Assembly (NCBI GenBank): GCA_017959525.1
Contig: JAGDAL010000361.1
Location: 1-5,237 of the forward strand
DNA from: Lachnospiraceae bacterium
GTDB taxonomy: Bacteria; Bacillota; Clostridia; Lachnospirales; Lachnospiraceae
Direction of reading: 5' to 3'
Length of the DNA stretch: 5,237 bases
Below are positions 1 to 4,731 of this stretch, one piece after another. Position 1 is the first letter of the stretch. The number at the start of each line of letters is the position of its first letter. The position numbers and the translations under genes are program-made. The notes under the pieces are model-generated. The model saw only the letters and a program-made list of their open reading frames with translations. It made no database searches and had not been told where the DNA came from.

Positions 1-966
1 ATGCGTTTCTACTGGGAACGTGTAGAGAACAGCCGTAACTTCGCTAACAAGATTTGGAACGCTTCCCGTTTCATTCAGATGAACTTAGAGGGCAGCGAGA
101 TTACGGAACCTGCAGTAGCTGACTTAACTGAGGCTGACCGTTGGATCCTGTCTAAGGTTAACCGCCTTGCCAAGGATGTTACCGAGAACATGGATAAGTA
201 TGAGCTTGGTATCGCAGTACAGAAGGTATATGACTTCATCTGGGATGAGTTCTGTGACTGGTACATCGAGATTGTGAAGCCTCGTATGTACAACAAGGAA
301 GCAGATCCGGTATCTGCAAACGCTGCATTGTGGACGTTACGTACCGTTCTTTCCAATGCATTGAAGTTGTTACATCCATATATGCCATTTATCACTGAGG
401 AGATTTATTGTGCATTGCTTCCGGAAGAGGAATCCATTATGATTTCTACCTGGCCGGAGTACAAGGAAGAGTGGAACTTTGAGGCGGAAGAGGCTGAGGT
501 TGAGCGTGCCAAGGAATTGGTTCGCGGTATCCGTACCCTTCGTACCGATATGGACGTTCCGCCAAGCCGCAAGGCGAAGCTGTTTGTTACAGCATCCGAT
601 GCAGCTGTTCGTGATATTTTTGCCCGCGTTCAGCCGGTATATCAGGGACTTGCAGGCGCTAGCGAAGTAGTAGTACAGGAAGGTACCGACGGTATTCCGT
701 CCGATGCGGTATCCGTAGTAATTCCGGATGCGGTACTCTACATCCCGTTGGAAGATTTGGTAGACTTCGAAAAAGAAAAAGAACGTTTGACCAAGGAAAA
801 GGCTCGCTTAGAAGGTGAGTTGAAGCGCTCCAAGGCAATGCTGTCCAATGAGAAGTTCTTATCCAAGGCACCGGAAGCAAAGGTTGCTGAGGAAAAAGAG
901 AAGCTTGCGAAGTATGAGCAGATGATGGCAGAGGTAGTTGCTCGTTTGGAGAGCATGAATAAGTAG
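1..966 (+). CDS. valS: Valyl-tRNA synthetase, C-terminal part (5' end outside window)
   Basis: This is the C-terminal 321 residues of valyl-tRNA synthetase, the cytoplasmic class I enzyme that charges tRNA-Val with valine. The opening residues (RFYWERVENSRNFANKIWNA) are the conserved ValRS stretch that follows the catalytic core, so the Met at base 1 is internal and not a start. Residues about 45-180 fit the helical anticodon-binding domain, with family-like stretches such as ADRWILSKVNRL and HPYMPFITEEIY. Residues about 251-321 form the lysine/glutamate-rich C-terminal coiled-coil arm, including NEKFLSKAPEAKVAEEKEKL. Bacterial ValRS is usually about 880 residues, so some 560 residues, including the HIGH and KMSKS motifs, lie upstream. 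The gene ends at TAG 964-966 with an intact C-terminus. A second TAG-like triplet run follows at once (tagtaa). deoC follows after 61 nt containing a perfect hairpin. No frameshift or unusual composition is visible. Confidence 0.97.
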   Translation: MRFYWERVENSRNFANKIWNASRFIQMNLEGSEITEPAVADLTEADRWILSKVNRLAKDVTENMDKYELGIAVQKVYDFIWDEFCDWYIEIVKPRMYNKEADPVSANAALWTLRTVLSNALKLLHPYMPFITEEIYCALLPEEESIMISTWPEYKEEWNFEAEEAEVERAKELVRGIRTLRTDMDVPPSRKAKLFVTASDAAVRDIFARVQPVYQGLAGASEVVVQEGTDGIPSDAVSVVIPDAVLYIPLEDLVDFEKEKERLTKEKARLEGELKRSKAMLSNEKFLSKAPEAKVAEEKEKLAKYEQMMAEVVARLESMNK

Positions 967-978
967 TAAAAGGAAATG

Positions 979-1006
979 GGATATGCAACAGTTTTGTTGC
1001 ATATCC
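979..1006 (+). promoter_or_regulatory. Perfect 12-bp intercistronic hairpin between valS and deoC
   Basis: GGATATGCAACA (979-990) and TGTTGCATATCC (995-1006) are exact reverse complements separated by a GTTT loop. The hairpin starts 13 nt after the valS stop and ends 8 nt before the deoC Shine-Dalgarno. The stem has only 5 GC pairs of 12 and is followed by AACAATGAGAG, with no U-tract, so it is not a standard intrinsic terminator. Possible roles are an RNA processing or stability element separating valS from deoC-cdd, a weak attenuator, or a protein-binding dyad in the DNA. The structure is seen directly; the role is inferred. Confidence 0.7.
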
Positions 1007-1014
1007 AACAATGA

Positions 1015-1020
1015 GAGAGG
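1015..1020 (+). promoter_or_regulatory. Shine-Dalgarno site fixing the deoC start
   Basis: GAGAGG lies 7 nt upstream of ATG 1028. It selects that start over the in-frame ATG at 983, which would add 15 unlikely residues and lies inside the hairpin. Confidence 0.75.
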
Positions 1021-1027
1021 TGTTGTT

Positions 1028-1690
1028 ATGACAAATCAGGAAATCTTAAGCAAGGTGGATCACACATTATTGAAGGTAGAGTCTACATGGGCTGACATCA
1101 AGCAGATTGTTGATGACGGTATGAAGTATGATACTGCTTCCGTATGTATTCCGGCTTCTTTTGTTAAACAGGCTGCAGATTACATTAAGGAGCAGGGTGG
1201 ACATCTGAAGGTGTGTACCGTTATTGGTTTCCCGAATGGTTATTCTACCACCGCTGCAAAGTGCTTCGAGGCACATGATGCAGTTGAAAACGGTGCAGAA
1301 GAAGTCGATATGGTTATCAACGTAGGCTGGGCAAAGGAAGGCCGTTGGGACGATATCCTGGATGAAATCAATGCAATCAAGGAGCATTGCGATGGCAAGC
1401 TTTTAAAGGTTATCATTGAGACCTGTCTTCTGACCAAGGATGAGATTGTTGCAATGTGTGACGTCGTAAACAAGTCCAAGGCTGAGTACATTAAGACTTC
1501 TACCGGTTTCTCCACCAACGGAGCAACATTTGAAGATGTTGAGTTGATGGCAAAGCATATGACCGGTGATAAGTTGGTAAAGGCTGCCGGCGGAATCGGA
1601 AGCATCGCAGATGCAGAGAAGTTCATTGAGCTTGGTGCAAGCCGTCTTGGAACCAGCCGTGTAGTAAGTGCAGTTAAGGCTGCGGAGTAA
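1028..1690 (+). CDS. deoC: Deoxyribose-phosphate aldolase (DERA)
   Basis: DeoC catalyses the reversible cleavage of 2-deoxy-D-ribose 5-phosphate to acetaldehyde and glyceraldehyde 3-phosphate, the last step of deoxynucleoside catabolism, in the cytoplasm. The 220-residue product is a complete class I aldolase TIM barrel of usual length (about 215-260). By analogy with the E. coli enzyme, the Schiff-base lysine is K156 in IKTSTGF, the second catalytic lysine is K185 in VKAAGGI, and the active-site aspartate is D94 in EVDMVIN. K127 in LLKVIIET is also conserved, and LGASRLGTS (202-210) forms the phosphate-binding end. The early DHT motif (11-13) is typical. The start at 1028 has a GAGAGG ribosome binding site 7 nt upstream, and the protein then begins as family members do. 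cdd starts 4 nt after the stop, so the two are transcribed and probably translated together. No promoter resembling the sigma-A consensus was seen in the valS-deoC gap, so expression may depend on read-through from valS. Confidence 0.97.
   Translation: MTNQEILSKVDHTLLKVESTWADIKQIVDDGMKYDTASVCIPASFVKQAADYIKEQGGHLKVCTVIGFPNGYSTTAAKCFEAHDAVENGAEEVDMVINVGWAKEGRWDDILDEINAIKEHCDGKLLKVIIETCLLTKDEIVAMCDVVNKSKAEYIKTSTGFSTNGATFEDVELMAKHMTGDKLVKAAGGIGSIADAEKFIELGASRLGTSRVVSAVKAAE
1684..1687 (+). promoter_or_regulatory. Ribosome binding site of cdd, embedded in the deoC 3' end
   Basis: GGAG at 1684-1687 overlaps the last codons of deoC and lies 7 nt before ATG 1695. This arrangement is typical of translational coupling. 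It supports the start at 1695 over the upstream in-frame ATG at 1668. Confidence 0.65.
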
Positions 1691-1694
1691 GGAT

Positions 1695-2102
1695 ATGAGT
1701 TACGATCGAGAAGGTCTGATTGCATCTGCAAGAGAAGCAATGATGAAGGCCTATGCGCCATACTCCAATTTTTATGTTGGAGCTGCGTTTTTGATGGAAG
1801 ACGGTACTGTTATCACAGGATGCAATATTGAGAATGCATCCTATGGTGCTGCCAATTGTGCAGAGCGTACTGCCATCTTCAAAGCAGTCAGCGAAGGCCG
1901 TAGAGATTTTAAGGCTTTGGCTTTGTGCGGCGGCCCGAAGGGCGTAGTAGACAAGGCTTGCTATCCTTGCGGTATTTGCCGTCAGGTATTAAATGAGTTC
2001 TGCAAGAAGGATATGGAGATTCTGGTTGCGACGGATTCCGGTTACGAGACCACAACCCTAGCAGAGATTCTTCCATACAGTTTTTCATTGGAAGACTGGT
2101 AG
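1695..2102 (+). CDS. cdd: Cytidine deaminase
   Basis: Cdd hydrolytically deaminates cytidine and deoxycytidine to uridine and deoxyuridine in pyrimidine salvage. The 135-residue product matches the short, homotetrameric type of bacterial Cdd (about 130-136 residues). Visible motifs are AYAPYSNFYVGAA (20-31), the ribose-binding CNIENASYG (43-51, with N44 and E46), the NCAERTA motif with zinc ligand C55 and catalytic E57, and PCGICRQV with zinc ligands C92 and C95. The C-terminal LPYSFSLED (126-134) is also typical. The zinc set of three cysteines is complete, so the enzyme should be active. ATG 1695 is preferred because of the GGAG site 7 nt upstream and because the longer form from 1668 would overlap deoC by 23 nt and add nine atypical residues. 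It pairs with deoC: the deoxyuridine it makes can enter the route to deoxyribose phosphate after phosphorolysis. A small ORF starts 15 nt downstream. Confidence 0.97.
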   Translation: MSYDREGLIASAREAMMKAYAPYSNFYVGAAFLMEDGTVITGCNIENASYGAANCAERTAIFKAVSEGRRDFKALALCGGPKGVVDKACYPCGICRQVLNEFCKKDMEILVATDSGYETTTLAEILPYSFSLEDW

Positions 2103-2117
2103 AGAAAGGAACAGAAC

Positions 2118-2273
2118 ATGATTGATTTCGAAGAAGAGTTGAAGAAATACAAGCCAAGCATGGAAGTCGGAGAGGCTGAGGATTCCATTCACAGCCGTGA
2201 TCTGACGGACATGGTGGATATCATGAAGGAAATGGTTTCCGAGAATTTGTCCAAGCAGGGAAAGTCACGGTAA
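2118..2273 (+). CDS. Small hypothetical protein (51 aa), in the operon between cdd and the TPR gene
   Basis: This ORF encodes 51 residues beginning MIDFEEELKKYKPSMEVGEA and ending SKQGKSR. It is supported by a good AAAGGA ribosome binding site (2105-2110) 7 nt before ATG 2118, and by its exact fit in the 177-nt space between cdd (15 nt gap) and the TPR gene (6 nt gap). The composition is acidic in the first half (EEE, then EAED), with a segment DLTDMVDIMKEMVSENL that should form an amphipathic helix, and a basic end. It has no cysteines, membrane segment or signal peptide, so it is probably a small soluble cytoplasmic protein. I do not recognise a named family and assign no function. Its stop lies 6 nt before the next start, and the next gene has a poorly spaced ribosome binding site, so translating this ORF may help initiate translation of the TPR protein. 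Confidence 0.75.
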   Translation: MIDFEEELKKYKPSMEVGEAEDSIHSRDLTDMVDIMKEMVSENLSKQGKSR

Positions 2274-2278
2274 GAGAG
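2274..2278 (+). promoter_or_regulatory. Poorly spaced ribosome binding site of the TPR gene
   Basis: GAGAG at 2274-2278 is only 1 nt from ATG 2280, closer than the usual 5-9 nt. The next purine-rich candidate (AGGG, 2257-2260) is 19 nt away. The start itself is secure because the first zinc cysteine is residue 3. Initiation may therefore rely on ribosomes finishing the 51-residue ORF 6 nt upstream. Confidence 0.4.
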
Positions 2279-2279
2279 T

Positions 2280-3764
2280 ATGAATTGCTTCTATTGTCAG
2301 AATGAAATCGGTGCTTCGGATACCTGCCCATACTGCGGTGCGGACAACAGTGCCTATCGCAAGGTGATTTATGCGTCCAATACCTTCTACAATGAAGGGT
2401 TAGAGCGTGCCAAGATACGGGATTTAACAGGTGCAGCCGAGTATCTGAGTCAGAGTTTAAAATATAATAAATACAATCTGGATGCCCGGAACCTGTTGGG
2501 ACTGGTGTATTTCGAGATGGGCGAGACCGTGCAGGCTTTAAGCGAGTGGGTCATCTCCAAGAACTATTTCCCGGAGGACAACCCAATTGCCGATCATTAT
2601 CTGGATGATTTGCAGCATGGGGCAAACATGCTGGACAAGCTGAATCAGACCACCAAGAAGTACAATCAGGCCATCGAGTATGTCCGTCAGAAGAGCTACG
2701 ACTTGGCCAAGATTCAGCTGAAGCGTGTGTTATCCATGCAGCCGAACCTGGTTCGTGCCAGACAGCTACTTGCCCTGCTTCTTATGATGGAAGGCAAGTA
2801 CGAGGATGCCAAGAAGGAACTGTCCGAAGCGGCCAAGATTGATATCAAGAACCCAACCACCATTGCTTATCAGCAAGAAGTGCGCCGGGTGCTGAAGGAT
2901 AAGAAGTCCAAGAAGAAAAAGAAACGCAAAGATGATCCGCTAGACTATGTAGATGGCTCCGAGAGCGGCTACATGCGTCGACAGACCTTCATTGAGGCGA
3001 TGGACAATACCAAGAGCGGTATTGTAAATATCCTGGTTGGTATCTTCATCGGAACGTTAATCTGCATGTTCTTAGTAGTTCCAAGCGTACGACAGAATGC
3101 CAACAGTGATGCGGCCAATGCGTTGGTAGATGCCAATGAGAAGGCAACCAGTACAGCGACAGACGTAGCGGTTTTGCAGCGGGAGATTGACCAGCTCAAT
3201 GCAGAGCTTGAGAATTATACCGGTAAGGGTGATCAGAAGACTTCGTATGAGAAGCTCTTAGAGGCCCAGACGGCACAGCTGGCAGGCGACTTAGAGACAG
3301 CTGCCACAGCCATGGAGACGGTGAACCGAGATCTTCTGGATGCCAACGGTCAGGCGAAGTACGATGAAATTATTGCTGTCACCAATGTATATCTGGAAGA
3401 TAAGCATTACGAAGAGGGCTACAAGGCATTCTATGCCAAGGAATATCCTCAGGCGGTAGAGCATTTTGCCAAGGTGGTAGAGTTGGATGAGACTTACAGC
3501 AATGGTGATGCCATCAACTACCTGGCCCAGAGTTATGCAGCGGTAGGAGATAATGAGAATGCGCTCACCTACTATAAGAAGGTGGTAGAGGCGTATCCGA
3601 ATACCCGTAAGGCAAGAGCTGCCGAGAAGGCTATTGAGACTTTAGAGTCCGGCGGAACGTTGGATATTGAAAATTCCTCCACGGGAGGAGCTGCTCCAAC
3701 CACCCAGACGGGCGAAGAGAATACACAAGAGAATCCACCGGAAGCGGAAGCTCCGGCAGAATAA
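2280..3764 (+). CDS. Zinc-ribbon / TPR / single-pass membrane protein
   Basis: The 494-residue product is modular. Residues 3-19 are a short zinc ribbon (C3, C6, C16, C19 as CxxC...CxxC). Residues about 33-100 and 129-190 are two blocks of TPR-like helix pairs, with phrases such as NLLGLVYFEMGETVQALSEW. Residues 206-218 form a very basic stretch (mostly K). Residues about 247-267 are one hydrophobic membrane segment. Residues about 281-313 have coiled-coil character. Residues about 375-441 carry another TPR pair (YKAFYAKEYPQAVEHFAKVV, then YLAQSYAAVGDNENALTYY). The last 35 residues are a disordered G/T/E/P-rich tail. The lysines before the membrane segment predict the zinc ribbon and first TPRs inside the cell and the coiled coil, last TPRs and tail outside. 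TPRs bind other proteins, so an adaptor linking cytoplasmic and surface partners is a reasonable inference, but the function is unknown. The layout resembles TPR proteins common in Lachnospiraceae. The gene is last in the run and ends 6 nt before a terminator hairpin. Confidence 0.93.
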   Translation: MNCFYCQNEIGASDTCPYCGADNSAYRKVIYASNTFYNEGLERAKIRDLTGAAEYLSQSLKYNKYNLDARNLLGLVYFEMGETVQALSEWVISKNYFPEDNPIADHYLDDLQHGANMLDKLNQTTKKYNQAIEYVRQKSYDLAKIQLKRVLSMQPNLVRARQLLALLLMMEGKYEDAKKELSEAAKIDIKNPTTIAYQQEVRRVLKDKKSKKKKKRKDDPLDYVDGSESGYMRRQTFIEAMDNTKSGIVNILVGIFIGTLICMFLVVPSVRQNANSDAANALVDANEKATSTATDVAVLQREIDQLNAELENYTGKGDQKTSYEKLLEAQTAQLAGDLETAATAMETVNRDLLDANGQAKYDEIIAVTNVYLEDKHYEEGYKAFYAKEYPQAVEHFAKVVELDETYSNGDAINYLAQSYAAVGDNENALTYYKKVVEAYPNTRKARAAEKAIETLESGGTLDIENSSTGGAAPTTQTGEENTQENPPEAEAPAE

Positions 3765-3770
3765 GAAGGA

Positions 3771-3801
3771 CCCCGTAACACCATTGGTGCTACGGGGTTT
3801 T
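3771..3801 (+). terminator. Intrinsic terminator, probably bidirectional, between convergent genes
   Basis: CCCCGTA (3771-3777) pairs with TACGGGG (3791-3797). Inside, after one A.C mismatch, CACC (3779-3782) pairs with GGTG (3786-3789) around an ATT loop. TTTT (3798-3801) follows, so this is a good + strand terminator for the TPR gene and the operon. Read on the minus strand, the same stem is followed by the T-rich TCCTTCTTATTC, so it probably also stops transcription of the DUF218 gene, whose stop codon is at 3805-3807. Confidence 0.9.
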
Positions 3802-3804
3802 AAG

Positions 3805-4587
3805 TTACATATTTCCAACCAATGTATCTTTTAGAACACCGATGCATTCCCGCAAGGTGTTGTTAGGAAGATACAGGGGATGGGATGGTGCTGCGATGCC
3901 GCTAACATCGTGCAGTCCCTGCTTGCGCGCAATGTGTGTTGCACGATAGACATGAAAATTGTTTGTTAGAATTCCAACATTTTTATAATCGCTATTACAG
4001 TCCTTTTCTAAAATGCTTTTGCTGAAGCGAATGTTTTCCAATGTGTTGGTGGATTGATCCTCTAATAGGATGCGATCGTCGTCGATGCCGCAGGATACCA
4101 GGTATTCATACATGCCCTGGGCTTCGCTGCAAGGCTCGTTATACCCTTGTCCGCCGGAGACGATACAACGGGTATCAGGATTCTCCTGCAGGTACGTTGC
4201 TGCGGTATCCAATCGTTCTTTTAAAATAATGCTTGGGCCGCTCTGACGCATCTGGGCACCTAAGACGATGATATAGTCCAAATCCGCTTCCCCTTCGGCG
4301 TGGAATTCATGGGTAATCAGTGCCAGTAGGATGCCAAGAACAATCAGGCCAACACCGATGATGGCAATGCCGGTCACGCGCAAGGCAAGCGGCAGGCGCC
4401 CCAGTACGCCAAGGTGATGTAGGATTGCAAGAGCAAGGCACCCCAGACCGAAGACTTCCCAAATCAGGAAGAAAAAGGTGCCGGAATGCGCCCTCCAGGC
4501 AATCACACCGTATGCAAAGCCGGCCAGTGCCAGCAGAATGAGTACGATGGTAATGAATAAATGCATGAAGCTCTCCTTTTTTCTCAT
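3805..4587 (-). CDS. DUF218 (SanA/ElyC/YdcF-like) membrane protein
   Basis: The product (260 residues from ATG 4587) has three predicted membrane segments (about 8-30, 38-58 and 68-92) followed by a complete DUF218 domain (about 103-245). Domain motifs are YIIVLGAQ (105-112), VSGGQG (143-148), SEAQGM (154-159), EDQSTNTLENIRFS (176-189) and TNNFHVYRA (208-216). DUF218 proteins such as E. coli SanA, ElyC and YdcF are linked to envelope integrity; ElyC affects peptidoglycan and lipid-carrier metabolism. The biochemical activity is not settled for most members, so no reaction is assigned. Basic residues at the N-terminus and in the loop at 59-70 suggest an N-in topology with the domain outside. 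Two starts compete: ATG 4587 (GGGGG 5 nt upstream, adds MRKKESF) and ATG 4566 (AAGGAG 6 nt upstream, 253 residues, begins MHLFITIV). The longer form is given because MRKK suits an N-in first segment, but the shorter one has the better ribosome binding site. Its own promoter lies at 4619-4647. Confidence 0.93.
   Translation of the reverse strand: MRKKESFMHLFITIVLILLALAGFAYGVIAWRAHSGTFFFLIWEVFGLGCLALAILHHLGVLGRLPLALRVTGIAIIGVGLIVLGILLALITHEFHAEGEADLDYIIVLGAQMRQSGPSIILKERLDTAATYLQENPDTRCIVSGGQGYNEPCSEAQGMYEYLVSCGIDDDRILLEDQSTNTLENIRFSKSILEKDCNSDYKNVGILTNNFHVYRATHIARKQGLHDVSGIAAPSHPLYLPNNTLRECIGVLKDTLVGNM
4573..4578 (-). promoter_or_regulatory. Consensus Shine-Dalgarno favouring the shorter DUF218 start
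   Basis: On the minus strand, AAGGAG (4578 down to 4573) lies 6 nt before ATG 4566-4564. It sits inside the codons for residues 3-5 of the longer form. A second, less canonical site, AAGGGGG (4599 down to 4593), lies 5 nt before ATG 4587. Both starts may be used. Confidence 0.6.
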
Positions 4588-4618
4588 AAGTTCCCCCTTA
4601 TTCTATCTTATGTACCCA

Positions 4619-4647
4619 ATTATAGGAATACTTCAACGAAGGTGCAA
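4619..4647 (-). promoter_or_regulatory. Sigma-A-type promoter for the DUF218 gene
   Basis: Read on the minus strand, there is a perfect -10 box TATAAT (4624 to 4619). Seventeen nt upstream is TTGCAC (4647 to 4642), which keeps the TTG core of the -35 consensus but matches it at only 3 of 6 positions. Transcription should start near 4612, giving a leader of about 25 nt to ATG 4587 or about 46 nt to ATG 4566. Confidence 0.6.
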
Positions 4648-4662
4648 TGAACGGATAGTTCA
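4648..4662. promoter_or_regulatory. Candidate operator: TGAAC-N5-GTTCA dyad between divergent promoters
   Basis: TGAACGGATAGTTCA is a perfect 5+5 inverted repeat with a 5-bp centre. It occupies the space between the two divergent -35 boxes (4642-4647 and 4666-4671). Its size and spacing resemble operators bound by dimeric helix-turn-helix repressors of the TetR type. No regulator gene is in the window, so the identity of any binding protein is unknown. Confidence 0.45.
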
Positions 4663-4675
4663 CACTTGACAAGTG
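4663..4675. promoter_or_regulatory. Candidate operator: CACTTG-A-CAAGTG dyad over a -35 box
   Basis: CACTTGACAAGTG is a perfect 6+1+6 inverted repeat that begins at the base after the TGAAC dyad ends. It contains the whole TTGACA -35 box of the peptidase promoter, so a bound protein would block that promoter. Part of the symmetry comes from the TTGACA consensus itself, which lowers its weight as evidence. Confidence 0.4.
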
Positions 4676-4694
4676 CGTATAGGTGTACTAGTAT
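4666..4694 (+). promoter_or_regulatory. Sigma-A-type promoter for the C39-like peptidase gene
   Basis: A consensus -35 box TTGACA (4666-4671) is followed after 17 bp by TAGTAT (4689-4694, 4 of 6 match to TATAAT). The overlapping TACTAGTA palindrome (4686-4693) is noted. Transcription should start near 4701, giving a leader of about 30 nt that includes a T-run (4713-4718). Confidence 0.65.
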
Positions 4695-4731
4695 AGATAA
4701 TACAGTAAGTTGTTTTTTATTGGAGGAAGGC

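Noticed and set aside
979..1010. Hairpin after valS as an intrinsic terminator
   Set aside because: The stem is AT-rich and no run of T follows it on the plus strand, so it is described as an intercistronic hairpin of unknown role.
983..1027. Upstream in-frame start adding 15 residues to DeoC
   Set aside because: The ATG lies within the hairpin arm, has no ribosome binding site at normal spacing, and the extra residues do not resemble DeoC N-termini. GAGAGG before 1028 supports the later start.
1668..1694. Upstream in-frame start adding 9 residues to Cdd
   Set aside because: It would overlap deoC by 23 nt and lacks a clear ribosome binding site. The form from 1695 has the usual Cdd length and a GGAG site 7 nt upstream.
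1240..1761. Long open frame (173 codons) on the minus strand across deoC and the start of cdd
   Set aside because: It lies antisense to two well-identified enzymes, has no recognisable domain and reads as low-information serine/leucine/threonine-rich sequence. It is a shadow of the codon pattern of deoC.
2900..2937. A-rich tract in the TPR gene as a programmed frameshift site
   Set aside because: In the reading frame the tract reads AAG AAA AAG, which does not form an A-AAA-AAG heptamer. The frame continues for 280 further sensible residues, including the membrane segment and TPRs.
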